DNA from: an uncultured Clostridia bacterium
Lineage (GTDB): Bacteria; Bacillota; Clostridia; Oscillospirales; Acutalibacteraceae
DNA: 50,003 bases
Assembly: GCA_944384835.1 (NCBI GenBank)
Contig: CALWUU010000043.1
Location: 1 to 50,003, forward strand
Direction of reading: 5' to 3'
Shown here: piece by piece, positions 1 through 8,765 of the stretch
Position numbering within the stretch: the stretch's first letter is position 1
How the letters are laid out: each line of letters opens with the position of its first letter
Program-made: the position numbers and the translations under genes
Notes under the pieces: model-generated
Told to the model about the DNA's origin: nothing
The model's input: only the letters and a program-made list of their open reading frames with translations
The model's database searches: none

Positions 1-566
1 GTTGTTTTTCTTCTATAGAAATCCTGTCCCCATTTTAGTCTTACTTGAGATCGATAATCCTCATTTTGGTATAAATATAAATCTTTGGCCAAATCGGGAT
101 AATCCAAAGGAATTCCCTCTGAACGGAGCAGCTGTATCATCCCTCTGAGATGATGGGAAAGTTCTTGTATGTCAGCAGAAGTTGCCAATACATTAAACCG
201 TCTTTGAATGCGCGTTTTGTCATCTTCACTATGTATCAAACAAGCTACTGCTTTTCCCAGACTGTTTCCTGTCCGACACATAGATTCTTTTTGCAAATCT
301 TTTCCCTGTTGATGGAGCGCAAACAGCGTTAGAGCAATATAAATTGCCCATTGCGCATGAGTTGGAGTACCATTTCTACTTAACATTTCTTCGGGCAAAT
401 CCTGTAAAAACAGTTCCCAAAGCTCAGGAATATCTCCCGGCGCTGTCCCAATTCCTCTGCGCAAGTTTGCTAAAGATGCTTTCACAGCTCCGTCTGAAGA
501 CGAATTCACAATGCGCTTTAGCCGATATTCCACAAAATGGCTTACATTTTGCGTTTTACTAGACAT
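1..566 (-). CDS. casB: Type I-E CRISPR Cascade small subunit Cse2/CasB (partial, 3' end off window)
   Basis: Reading the minus strand from an ATG at 566 gives an open frame of 188 codons that runs off the left edge. The start has an AGGAGG site just upstream, and the site overlaps the TAG stop of casA. The protein begins MSSKTQNVSHFVEYRLKRIV and continues with a helical, Arg/Lys-rich sequence containing LANLRRGIGTAPGDIPELW. The Arg-rich 'LRRG.G..PG' stretch and the position right after Cse1 fit Cse2/CasB, the small subunit that lines the Cascade belly and contacts crRNA and target DNA. The family is usually 160-200 residues, so only a short C-terminal piece should be missing. Cas7, Cas5, Cas6e, Cas1 and Cas2 would be expected beyond the left edge. 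Confidence 0.82.
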   Translation of the reverse strand, partial: MSSKTQNVSHFVEYRLKRIVNSSSDGAVKASLANLRRGIGTAPGDIPELWELFLQDLPEEMLSRNGTPTHAQWAIYIALTLFALHQQGKDLQKESMCRTGNSLGKAVACLIHSEDDKTRIQRRFNVLATSADIQELSHHLRGMIQLLRSEGIPLDYPDLAKDLYLYQNEDYRSQVRLKWGQDFYRRKT

Positions 567-577
567 GCTCATTCCTC

Positions 578-2188
578 CTATTTCAATGATTCCTTTAGAT
601 AATATGAAAATTTGTTATATACTTCAGGCGCGCAATAATGGTTTGCAACCTCTTTGCCTTTAATTTTTTCTGTAACAATTCTGCCGATAAAAGCAGCTGT
701 TCCCGCATTTTCTATCAATTCTTCTCCCAAAGCAACGGCAGTTTTCCAGACATGGGTAAGCCATTGGGATTGTAGTTTATTTCTTTCCTCTATATTTTGA
801 CTGGGATCTAATGTCGATAGCCATCTGCGAAACGGAATATCCAAACGATGGTAAAATTCTTCTTTTGCATGGTAGCTTGCAGTATCTCCTTCATCGCCGC
901 CTGCAGATTTTACCAAATCCCTAGCCAATCTGCCGATGATATCCGCTATATGATCGCATCTTTCAATCTCTTGCAGGGCCAAATTTCTCCATGTTTCTCC
1001 TGCCTCTGTCAATAACTCTACATAGAACGTGAGGGAATCACTGAATTCATCGGTTACAAAAAAGTCTTTATCTCCATATTGTACGGAAGCAATGCTGAAA
1101 CATATCATCCTATGTTTATCCAGCGATTTTGCCTGCTGTAACTGATTGATCCAAGTCACAATACCAGGCAGATGCTTTTCGTCATTTTGCTCTACGATAG
1201 AAGCAAAATCGCGCCACATCTGTTTGCTGGGATCATGACGTTTGGGCTGAAACTTCCCTGTTGCTTTTCCCTTTTCCCTGATGGGTTTCCAAACCGTCAT
1301 TTTTTCTTTGAACGCATTTTCTCTGGAAAAGAAATCTCCTCCCAATAATCTGTATCCTGTTACCTTATGATTATTTCTTTCCAGCAATAATCTTCTGGAT
1401 TGCAGCGTAAGCAACGCAGCAGGATTATCAGGAATTGTAATTTCTATACGCTCTCCTTCCCGTGTCTTTGTCAACTCCCATGCAGGTACATTCGGTTCCC
1501 ACGGTTCATAATCGTCTTTCAGAAGCACTAGATTCAACATCATTGTTTCAAACAATGTTTTTCCTTTTGCGGTAATTAGTCCTAATTTTCCAAGCCAACC
1601 TGCACCTGGTGAAGGCAGATTTTTTCCTTTCGGTTTGGCAGACGTATCATCATATCCGTTTACATATAACAGCCATCTTGCAGCTTCCGCATAGGAAACT
1701 TCTGTTTTATCCTTTCCTGTTCGGGGCGGAAAAAGGCGTGTCTTATTACTGCTTTCAGACAATTCTCCAATAAGCTTTGCTGCTGAATATTCCGTTCCCT
1801 TGGCAGCTGAAAGCGCCTGTCCAAAAGGACGTTCCGGATGAAACAGCCAAAACTTTTCATGCTGTGTATCTAAATAATGCTGTATTGGCTCTATGGGAAA
1901 ACATTTTGCATTCCATAATGCGTCCCAACGGCTCAATGCAGTATCTGTATCTTCTATTGGCACATCCTCTTCATGTTCATCTACACGGGAAAATACCGTA
2001 TGCAGCACTGCCAGCAATAAACGAAGTACCGCTACATTCTGCGTTGCAAGCTCACCTGCCAAATCTGTATACAGATGTGCCTGTTCAAATACTGTCATCA
2101 GGGAAACTTCGTCAATGCTCCCGTCCCCTTTCATTACCCTTATCCAAGGTTCGTCCAATAAATTAAATTCACATTCTTTGTTCTCCAT
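578..2188 (-). CDS. casA: Type I-E CRISPR Cascade large subunit Cse1/CasA
   Basis: This encodes 536 residues of the Cascade large subunit, which recognises the PAM and recruits Cas3. The N-terminus carries the family signature FNLLDEPWIRVM. Further in are the conserved HPERPFGQ segment and a Gly/Pro-rich loop (LPSPGAGWLGKLG); the C-terminal third looks helical. The open frame extends 28 codons further upstream, but the ATG at 2188 is preceded by AGGAGG at good spacing and matches the usual start of the family. That start lies inside the last codons of cas3 (20-base overlap), and casB follows after 11 bases, so the three genes are translationally linked. Length is normal for Cse1. Subtype I-E rests mainly on this gene. 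Confidence 0.93.
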   Translation of the reverse strand: MENKECEFNLLDEPWIRVMKGDGSIDEVSLMTVFEQAHLYTDLAGELATQNVAVLRLLLAVLHTVFSRVDEHEEDVPIEDTDTALSRWDALWNAKCFPIEPIQHYLDTQHEKFWLFHPERPFGQALSAAKGTEYSAAKLIGELSESSNKTRLFPPRTGKDKTEVSYAEAARWLLYVNGYDDTSAKPKGKNLPSPGAGWLGKLGLITAKGKTLFETMMLNLVLLKDDYEPWEPNVPAWELTKTREGERIEITIPDNPAALLTLQSRRLLLERNNHKVTGYRLLGGDFFSRENAFKEKMTVWKPIREKGKATGKFQPKRHDPSKQMWRDFASIVEQNDEKHLPGIVTWINQLQQAKSLDKHRMICFSIASVQYGDKDFFVTDEFSDSLTFYVELLTEAGETWRNLALQEIERCDHIADIIGRLARDLVKSAGGDEGDTASYHAKEEFYHRLDIPFRRWLSTLDPSQNIEERNKLQSQWLTHVWKTAVALGEELIENAGTAAFIGRIVTEKIKGKEVANHYCAPEVYNKFSYYLKESLK

Positions 2189-4943
2189 ATTCTTCCTCCT
2201 TTCCATATCTAAGCCCTTCTTCCTTTGTATACGTAATATGATAACCACATAAATCCGCACTAAGTTCTTCATCCAAAAGCAGTACCAATTCGCCTTTTAT
2301 CCAGAAAGACTGTTGCCATTCCGGAATGATTTGACTATTCACACATTCTAATTCTTCAATGGTTCTGTCCAAATTTTTACCAAAACAAAACGCTCTTGGT
2401 AAATTCATTCTTTGACGTGCAATTTGCCTGCATTCTTCTGCCGACGGAACATGATTTGCAGGAACAACGGCACCCCCGTTTTGCCAAGGTAAAAATGTAA
2501 TTTGTCCGTCCTTTCTTATCATCATGACCAAAACACTGATAGAAGCATCTCCGTCCCGTACCGTTGCCTGTGCCCTTTCCTCATTATCAGGCAAATCTGT
2601 ACTAAGTAAATCAGAAATCATATTTAAATTGGCAAAACGTTTTGAAATATTCGGTTTCGGTATATAGTAAACTTCCGCTTTCGATTTTTTACTCTCTATA
2701 TTCCGACAATAATCACTCCATGCCTGCTCAGCGGCGTCATCCAACTCTGATTCGTCCTGTGGTTCCTGATAAGTATCCTGCACTAACATAGGTATATCCT
2801 GCGGTAGCGTAATGGAATTCGGCAGCAACCGCTTAGTTTGCAGTAACAGCCAATCTCCATATATAAATCGGGAGTCTTCCTCTAACGTTTCTGTGTTTGC
2901 ACCTAATACAGCACAGCATGGCTTGGTTACGTTTGCAGGACGCTCACGGGTATGACGGTGTAAGCGCCCCAACCGCTGCAGTAATAAATCCATTGGACAC
3001 AAATCTGTTATGAGAAAATCAAAATCAATGTCCAATGACTGCTCCAAGACTTGAGTACCAATTACAATCAAATTCCTGCGTGTATTAGGTGTAGATGTTT
3101 TACCTAAACGCTGTAATAACATGTGTTCTTTTTCGGCGCGGTCAGGCATTAAAAAATGAGAATGGAACACTAAAATCTCCATATCAGGCAAGCTTTCTTT
3201 TAGCTGATCCGCTAAATTCTGAGCTCTGCGTACTGTATTTACAATCACTCCCGCACAGCCGCCTTCCGACAAAGCCTGTTTCAAGCGTTCTTCCATAGTT
3301 TCGTCAGAAATACGCTCAATCGAAACCATTTTGGAAGGTGTATCCACAGTAATGGCTTGCTGTTTGATGTCTTCTCCATCTGTCCACGTTAATATGGGAT
3401 ATGCTCGGCTGGAGGGTAATTCGTCATCTTTCAACTTTTTTCGCCTCAGATACGCACTGATAAATTCCAAGCGCCGTTTTTCCGGAAGCGTTGCGGAAAG
3501 CAGAATCACAGGAACTCCGTATCTTCCAAGCCACATCAACGCTCTGTCCAGATACGTATTCATGTAGGCGTCAAAGGCATGGCACTCATCTACAATCACA
3601 ATTTTTCCTGCTAACCCCAAGTGGCGCAGCATGACATGTTTTTGTTTCAATGCCGCCATTAACAATTGGTCCACCGTACCAATGACAAAATCAGAAAGCA
3701 ACGCTTGCTTCCGTCCTTCAAACCACTGATGTGCCACCAATCCGGAAGAACTCATATCCTCCGCAAGATAAGAGGTACCATGAAACAATGCTTGATATTG
3801 CTCATTGAGTTCTGCCATACCATGTGCCAAGCGAATGGAATGTAAGGCGTCTTCCGACTGTTCCATTGCCCACTGTTCTAACCGTGGAAAAATACCATTG
3901 GCAGTGGCCTGGGTAGGCAATCCAAAAAATAAGCCTGCGCTGCCTGTTTTACTAGCCAACACTTCTGCTGCCGCCAATGCCGCTTCTGTTTTTCCTACAC
4001 CCATTTGTGCTTCTAAAATCATAATACCGGGCTGTACGGTATCTTCTGCCACCTTTATCATTGCTTTTTGTACCGTATTAGGCAAAAATCCAAAACGGTT
4101 TTGAAATTGTGTATCATCCATAAAAAAGCAGGAAGGCGACCATATATCCGGCAGATGCAATGTTTCCCATGCCTTTTCTGCTCTATGCTCAGCAGAAATA
4201 TCCGCTCCGTTATCATCTATGTCAATCAGGGGAAAATAATCAGTGTTGCTGGCAATCCAATCGGCCATAATCAGAAGTCCTGTTAACAACATCTGCGCAC
4301 CCATATTCAACTGCGGCAATTCTTCTACAGATGTATATCCTGAGGTTTTCAAAGAATATTCAAACCATTCCTCTCTGACAGACTCCCAAAACCTTCCTTG
4401 TTCACTGCCTTTTCCTTTGCATCCGTAGTAATTGTCTTCATAGTACCGTATTTGATTTTCTACATCATACTTGATTTCCTGCGGTTTTCCATGATGCGCG
4501 CCTACTGTCACCGATACAGACTGCTGACAATCAAAATCCAGTAAAATTGCTTCCCCTGCCAAAGCATGCGGTGACTTGCCTGGGGCTATAAAAGATCTCA
4601 TTGGATATAACTGTAATCCGGAACGTTCAATGCGCATTCTCAGTTCCGGAAACTGTTCCGATATTCCTGATTGAAACACCGGCGTTAACTTGCCAATATC
4701 ATGTGTCAAAGCAAGAAAAGTGCATAAATGCAGAAATTCCTCTTGACTCATCTCAGAATCAGCCGCACGTATAACAGAGGCGGGAAGCCATGTAATGACC
4801 AGCTTTCGAATGATATTAGCAGTATCTATAAAATGTACCCATGCCGGTAGCCATTGCAATTCTGTTTTTTGAGTTGATTTTGCTGCAAGACTTTGCATCG
4901 CAGATGAAAATTGCGAGTAATTTGCTTTTATCCATAGAGACAA
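2169..4943 (-). CDS. cas3: CRISPR-associated helicase/nuclease Cas3 (type I-E)
   Basis: This 924-residue protein unwinds and degrades target DNA after Cascade binding. The HD nuclease half comes first: THDIGK near residues 80-85, H126, GAHHGK near 149-153 and ADWIASN near 228. A superfamily 2 helicase follows, with Walker A MGVGKTEA near 314-321, DECH at about 452-455, SAT at about 483-485 and motif VI QRLGRLHRH. Order and length match single-polypeptide Cas3 of type I-E. The start is a TTG with GGAG ten bases upstream; an in-frame TGA three codons above it rules out a longer protein, and the nearby ATG is out of frame. It is the first gene of the cas operon seen here and overlaps casA by 20 bases. 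All catalytic motifs look intact. Confidence 0.95.
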   Translation of the reverse strand: MSLWIKANYSQFSSAMQSLAAKSTQKTELQWLPAWVHFIDTANIIRKLVITWLPASVIRAADSEMSQEEFLHLCTFLALTHDIGKLTPVFQSGISEQFPELRMRIERSGLQLYPMRSFIAPGKSPHALAGEAILLDFDCQQSVSVTVGAHHGKPQEIKYDVENQIRYYEDNYYGCKGKGSEQGRFWESVREEWFEYSLKTSGYTSVEELPQLNMGAQMLLTGLLIMADWIASNTDYFPLIDIDDNGADISAEHRAEKAWETLHLPDIWSPSCFFMDDTQFQNRFGFLPNTVQKAMIKVAEDTVQPGIMILEAQMGVGKTEAALAAAEVLASKTGSAGLFFGLPTQATANGIFPRLEQWAMEQSEDALHSIRLAHGMAELNEQYQALFHGTSYLAEDMSSSGLVAHQWFEGRKQALLSDFVIGTVDQLLMAALKQKHVMLRHLGLAGKIVIVDECHAFDAYMNTYLDRALMWLGRYGVPVILLSATLPEKRRLEFISAYLRRKKLKDDELPSSRAYPILTWTDGEDIKQQAITVDTPSKMVSIERISDETMEERLKQALSEGGCAGVIVNTVRRAQNLADQLKESLPDMEILVFHSHFLMPDRAEKEHMLLQRLGKTSTPNTRRNLIVIGTQVLEQSLDIDFDFLITDLCPMDLLLQRLGRLHRHTRERPANVTKPCCAVLGANTETLEEDSRFIYGDWLLLQTKRLLPNSITLPQDIPMLVQDTYQEPQDESELDDAAEQAWSDYCRNIESKKSKAEVYYIPKPNISKRFANLNMISDLLSTDLPDNEERAQATVRDGDASISVLVMMIRKDGQITFLPWQNGGAVVPANHVPSAEECRQIARQRMNLPRAFCFGKNLDRTIEELECVNSQIIPEWQQSFWIKGELVLLLDEELSADLCGYHITYTKEEGLRYGKEEEYGEQRM

Positions 4944-4981
4944 AAAGCATCAACTCCTTTGCAAGTTTATAATTTATCACT

Positions 4982-4999
4982 ATATTACCACATATTACC
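4982..4999. repeat. Operator-like direct repeat upstream of cas3
   Basis: The octamer ATATTACC occurs twice, at 4982-4989 and 4992-4999, exactly ten bases (about one helical turn) apart. An inverted GGTAA sits near 5020. The pair lies about 40-55 bases upstream of the cas3 start, in the AT-rich 289-base gap between cas3 and queA, where a promoter or repressor site would be expected. I could not pick out a convincing -35/-10 pair for cas3. A regulatory role is inference. Confidence 0.3.
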
Positions 5000-5120
5000 T
5001 GTAAAATAAAGCTTTTAATGGTAAAATTACTAAATTATTTCAAATATTAACCTATAAATCTATTTATTGTTGATACATTTCACAATGTAATTAATTTTTC
5101 GTATTCAAAAGCCGATACAC

Positions 5121-5160
5121 AAAAAATCCGCTATAATTGAAACTCAATCATAGCGGATTT
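5121..5160 (-). terminator. Intrinsic terminator of queA
   Basis: The arms at 5124-5140 and 5144-5160 form a 17-base-pair stem with one mismatch and a three-base loop. On the minus strand the stem is followed by six T. It sits about 70 bases after the queA stop and separates queA from the cas operon. Confidence 0.85.
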
Positions 5161-5232
5161 AAAAACAATAAAATATAAATTGTTGCGTGCACAAATGCAT
5201 CTTTTATCTTTGGAACATCATCATAACAAATA

Positions 5233-6258
5233 CTAACAAATTAACATCGCATCTCCAAATGAAAAAAAGCGATATTTTTCTTTCACAGCAACTTCATATG
5301 CATGCATAGTATGTTCATACCCGGCTAGAGCGCAAACCAGCATAATTAATGTGCTTTCCGGCAAGTGAAAATTGGTAATTAAACCATCTAATATCTGAAA
5401 CTGATAGCCCGGATAAATAAAAATATCTGTCCAGCCTTCACTTTCTTTGATACAACCTTCCTTTCTGGCAACAGATTCTAAGGTACGGCAGCTGGTCGTT
5501 CCAACAGCAATGACCCGCCCGCCTTTTGCTTTTGTTTCTAAAATTAAATCTGCTGTTTCTTTCGGCATTTCATAATGTTCAGAGTGCATGATATGTTCTT
5601 CTATATTTTCCACACTAACAGGACGAAAAGTCCCTAAACCAACATGCAATGTCACATATCCAAAGCGAATTCCTTTTTCTTCAATCTTTTTCATTAATTC
5701 CGGTGTAAAATGCAAGCCTGCCGTAGGTGCTGCGGCAGACCCCAATTCTTTAGAGTATACCGTCTGGTACCTCTCCTGATTTTCTAATTTTTCCGTAATA
5801 TAAGGAGGCAGCGGCATTTGACCGATTTGCTCTAACAAAGCATAAAAATTTCCCTGATAATGAAAACGAACCAATCGCTTTCCATCTTCCAGAATTTCCA
5901 GCACCTGAGCTTCCAGCAAACCTTCTCCAAACACAAAACGTGTGCCGGGCCGTGCTTTTTTCCCCGGTTTTGCAAGCACTTCCCAAATATCTTGTTCTTT
6001 TTGTGTCAGCAACAAAAATTCAATATGACCGCCGGTATCTTTTTTGCTGCCGTAAATTCTTGCAGGCAGAACGCGGGAATCATTTACAATCAAGCAGTCC
6101 CCGGGTTGTAAATATTCTATGATATCATAAAAGTGGCGGTGCTCAAGTTCTCCGCTTGTTTTGTCCATGACCAGCAAGCGGGAAGAATCTCTGGGTTCCA
6201 CCGGTGTCTGCGCAATCAATTCTTTTGGTAAATCGTAATAAAAATCTTTGGTTTCCAT
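5233..6258 (-). CDS. queA: S-adenosylmethionine:tRNA ribosyltransferase-isomerase QueA
   Basis: This encodes 341 residues, the usual QueA length. QueA transfers and isomerises the ribosyl group of S-adenosylmethionine onto the 7-aminomethyl-7-deazaguanine of tRNA to make epoxyqueuosine in the wobble position. The N-terminal [14 protein letters not shown], the internal [14 protein letters not shown], the [10 protein letters not shown] motif and the C-terminal [11 protein letters not shown] are hallmark blocks of the family. AGGAGGG precedes the ATG. It is a single gene with its own promoter (6320-6348) and terminator (5121-5160). No other queuosine gene, such as tgt, is next to it here, unlike the common queA-tgt arrangement. 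Confidence 0.96.
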   Translation of the reverse strand: METKDFYYDLPKELIAQTPVEPRDSSRLLVMDKTSGELEHRHFYDIIEYLQPGDCLIVNDSRVLPARIYGSKKDTGGHIEFLLLTQKEQDIWEVLAKPGKKARPGTRFVFGEGLLEAQVLEILEDGKRLVRFHYQGNFYALLEQIGQMPLPPYITEKLENQERYQTVYSKELGSAAAPTAGLHFTPELMKKIEEKGIRFGYVTLHVGLGTFRPVSVENIEEHIMHSEHYEMPKETADLILETKAKGGRVIAVGTTSCRTLESVARKEGCIKESEGWTDIFIYPGYQFQILDGLITNFHLPESTLIMLVCALAGYEHTMHAYEVAVKEKYRFFSFGDAMLIC

Positions 6259-6319
6259 ACTTGAGAAACCCTCCTGTATTTCAGTTCCTATGAATCAAAT
6301 TTTTTCTCATGTAGAATTT

Positions 6320-6348
6320 ATTATAAACGATTATAAATCATTTGACAA
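6320..6348 (-). promoter_or_regulatory. queA promoter (sigma-A type), divergent
   Basis: On the minus strand TTGTCA (6343-6348) and TATAAT (6320-6325) are separated by 17 bases. That leaves a leader of about 55 bases to queA. The -35 hexamer overlaps the plus-strand -35 of the lysine operon by five bases. Confidence 0.7.
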
Positions 6349-6370
6349 TCGCAGTTTCTGATGTTATGAT
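6342..6370 (+). promoter_or_regulatory. Promoter of the lysine operon (sigma-A type)
   Basis: TTGACA at 6342-6347 and TATGAT at 6365-6370 are 17 bases apart, a near-consensus sigma-A promoter. The predicted start of transcription, about 6377, lies just ahead of the lysine riboswitch. Confidence 0.8.
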
Positions 6371-6387
6371 GTTGATAAGTTTAAAAG

Positions 6388-6557
6388 AAAGATAGAGGTG
6401 CGGCATTTATAAGTACCAAGCGTGAAACTGCCCAAGTTTAGGATCGTTTGCAAAAGGAACTGCCGCCGAAGAGTTTAAAGTGGGTCATTTCAACTCTGGG
6501 GGCTGAGAGAATATCTCTTCAACTGTCATCATGCATATATGATGTTGCGCTATCTGT
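6388..6557 (+). promoter_or_regulatory. Lysine riboswitch (L box)
   Basis: The leader carries the conserved L-box blocks in order: GATAGAGGTGCGG near the 5' end, TATAAGTACC, CTGCCGCCGAAGAG and GGGGGCTGAGAG. The closing P1 helix can form between AGATAG (6390-6395) and CTATCT (6550-6555). Hairpins GAGAGA/TCTCTT and CATCAT/ATGATG fit the distal helices. Together with the terminator at 6615-6643 and the lysine-pathway genes behind it, this predicts transcription attenuation when lysine is abundant. Confidence 0.93.
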
Positions 6558-6614
6558 TATCCTAAAATAAAAAATGGATAAAAATACAGTAGAAGCATAA
6601 TATATCCGCATGAT

Positions 6615-6643
6615 GATCGGTTTTCTAAAAACCGGTCTTTTTT
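6615..6643 (+). terminator. Riboswitch expression-platform terminator
   Basis: Arms 6615-6624 and 6628-6637 form a ten-base-pair stem (one T-G wobble) with a three-base loop, followed by six T. It lies between the lysine riboswitch and asd and is the likely switchable terminator. Confidence 0.85.
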
Positions 6644-6682
6644 ATTACCATTTTATTCTTTAGATATTTTGGAGGAACCAAC

Positions 6683-7762
6683 ATGAAACAGTACAAAGTA
6701 GGCATTATCGGGGCAACAGGTATGGTTGGCCAACGTTTTGCAACATTATTGGAAAACCATCCATGGTTTACCGTAACAACAGTAGCGGCAAGCGCACGCT
6801 CTGCCGGAAAACGTTACGAAGATGCCGTTGGAAACCGCTGGGCCATGAAAACACCGATGCCTGCTGCTATGAAAGACATGATTGTATATGATGCAACTGC
6901 AGACGTTGCTAAAATTACCGCTCAAGTCGATTTTGTATTCTGCGCAGTTGATATGAAAAAAGATGAAATTCGTGCATTGGAAGAAACATATGCAAAAGCG
7001 GAATGCCCTGTTATTTCTAACAACAGCGCTCACCGCGGCACACCGGATGTACCAATGATTATTCCTGAAATCAACGACGGCCACGCTGAGATTATCCACG
7101 CACAGCGCAAACGACTTGGTACAAAACGCGGATTTATTGCAGTAAAATCTAATTGTTCTTTGCAAAGCTATGTACCTGCCATTCACGCAATCAAAGAACT
7201 GGGTATTACAAAGGTACTTGCCTGCACCTATCAGGCAATTTCCGGTGCCGGTAAAACATTTGAAACCATGCCTGAAATTTTAGATAATGTTATCCCTTAC
7301 ATCGGCGGTGAAGAAGAAAAATCCGAACAAGAGCCAATGAAAATCTGGGGCCACATTGAAGGCGACCAAATTATAAACGCAACTTCTCCAAGCGTTACCG
7401 CACAATGCCTGCGTGTACCTGTATCTGACGGACACACGGCTGCTGTATTCGCTTCTTTCGATAAGAAAATTTCAATGGAAGAAATTATCCAAAAATGGGA
7501 ATCCTATCGTGGTGCAGCACAAGAATTAAATTTGCCAAGTGCACCAAAACAATTCCTGCACTACTTCCATGAAAACGACCGTCCCCAAGCAAAACTGGAC
7601 CGCAATCTAGAAAACGGTATGGCTGTTTCTATCGGGCGTCTGCGTCCGGACACACAATATGATATTAAGTTTGTTTGTTTGTCTCATAACACACTGCGCG
7701 GCGCAGCAGGAGGCGCTGTATTAATGGCAGAACTGCTTTGTGCCAAAGGATATCTTGATTGA
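6683..7762 (+). CDS. asd: Aspartate-semialdehyde dehydrogenase
   Basis: This 359-residue enzyme reduces aspartyl phosphate to aspartate semialdehyde with NADPH, the branch point to lysine, diaminopimelate, threonine and methionine. The N-terminal GIIGATGMVGQRF is the nucleotide-binding glycine loop. The catalytic cysteine sits in VKSNCSLQSY. The overall sequence resembles the archaeal/fungal-type branch of the family rather than the shorter enterobacterial form. GGAGG lies seven bases ahead of the ATG. It is the first gene after the lysine riboswitch and is followed by dapA 40 bases downstream. Confidence 0.95.
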   Translation: MKQYKVGIIGATGMVGQRFATLLENHPWFTVTTVAASARSAGKRYEDAVGNRWAMKTPMPAAMKDMIVYDATADVAKITAQVDFVFCAVDMKKDEIRALEETYAKAECPVISNNSAHRGTPDVPMIIPEINDGHAEIIHAQRKRLGTKRGFIAVKSNCSLQSYVPAIHAIKELGITKVLACTYQAISGAGKTFETMPEILDNVIPYIGGEEEKSEQEPMKIWGHIEGDQIINATSPSVTAQCLRVPVSDGHTAAVFASFDKKISMEEIIQKWESYRGAAQELNLPSAPKQFLHYFHENDRPQAKLDRNLENGMAVSIGRLRPDTQYDIKFVCLSHNTLRGAAGGAVLMAELLCAKGYLD

Positions 7763-7802
7763 TACAGTCATATGAGATAATATTGTTAGGAGGTTTTTTA
7801 TT

Positions 7803-8690
7803 ATGAAAAAAGAAATTTTCACCGGATCAGGTGTTGCTATTATTACCCCTATGAACCAAGACGGTTCTATCAACTATGCAGAACTGGAAAAGCTGATTGA
7901 ATTTCAAATTCAAAATGGTACCGATGCAATCATTGCCTGCGGTACCACAGGTGAATCCGCTACCATGTCGCATGAAGAACACTGCAAAGTCATTGAATTT
8001 ACCATTCAAAAAGTAAACAAACGCGTACCTGTCATTGCAGGTACAGGCAGCAACGATACCGCTTATGCCATAGAACTTTCTAGAGAAGCAGAAAAATTAG
8101 GTGCAGACGCTTTGCTTGTAGTAACACCATATTACAACAAAGCTTCTCAGCACGGTTTGATAAAACACTTTACCGCAATTGCTGACAGTGTATCCATTCC
8201 AATGATTTTATACAACATTCCTTCCAGAACAGGATGTCTTATCAAACCTGAAACCTACGCAGAACTATGCAAACATCCAAATATTGCAGCTACCAAAGAA
8301 GCAACAGGAGATATTTCTCTGATTGCAAAGGTTAAAGCGCTTTGCGGAGATGAGTTGGCTATTTATTCAGGCAACGATGACCAGACATTGCCGATTCTGT
8401 CTTTGGGCGGAAAAGGAATTATTTCAGTAATCGCAAATATTTGCCCTCAGTTATCACATGATATTTGTGCAAAATATTTTGCAGGAGATATTGCAGGAAG
8501 CCGTAAATTATTTTTAGAACATTTGGAATTGATGAATGCCATGTTTATGGACGTTAACCCCATTGTAATCAAAGAGGCTGCCAACTTAATGGGCTTTGAC
8601 TGCGGTTCCTGCCGTATGCCCCTTTGCGATATGACAGAACAAGACCACGCAAAACTGGTAGCAATGATGAAAAAATATCATTTAATCTAA
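7803..8690 (+). CDS. dapA: 4-hydroxy-tetrahydrodipicolinate synthase
   Basis: This 295-residue TIM-barrel aldolase condenses pyruvate with aspartate semialdehyde. Visible features are the GTTGESATMSHEEH block, the tyrosine-bearing VVTPYYNKASQHGL, YNIPSRTG, and the Schiff-base lysine in AATKEATGD. Length is standard. AGGAGG precedes the ATG. It sits between asd and dapB under riboswitch control. The 75 bases to dapB contain a stable hairpin. Confidence 0.96.
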   Translation: MKKEIFTGSGVAIITPMNQDGSINYAELEKLIEFQIQNGTDAIIACGTTGESATMSHEEHCKVIEFTIQKVNKRVPVIAGTGSNDTAYAIELSREAEKLGADALLVVTPYYNKASQHGLIKHFTAIADSVSIPMILYNIPSRTGCLIKPETYAELCKHPNIAATKEATGDISLIAKVKALCGDELAIYSGNDDQTLPILSLGGKGIISVIANICPQLSHDICAKYFAGDIAGSRKLFLEHLELMNAMFMDVNPIVIKEAANLMGFDCGSCRMPLCDMTEQDHAKLVAMMKKYHLI

Positions 8691-8713
8691 GTAAAAGACA
8701 AAACGGATGTAAC

Positions 8714-8739
8714 TCCGCGCTGTATCTAGACAGCGCCGG
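8714..8739 (+). other. Hairpin between dapA and dapB
   Basis: GCGCTGT (8717-8723) and ACAGCGC (8730-8736) form a perfect seven-base-pair stem over a six-base loop, with weak outer pairing. No T-run follows, so it is not a classical terminator. It may shape mRNA processing or the downstream translation rate; function is inference. Confidence 0.55.
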
Positions 8740-8765
8740 TAAACTGAAAGGCATGGAAAGAGCAA

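Noticed and set aside
1-5232. CRISPR repeat array near the cas genes
   Set aside because: I looked for regularly spaced repeats of about 28-36 bases and saw none; the array must be outside the window.
6746-7186. Minus-strand frame of 146 codons over asd
   Set aside because: It is antisense to a clear asd gene, has no ribosome site, and its Cys/Phe-rich product looks like a reverse-complement artefact.
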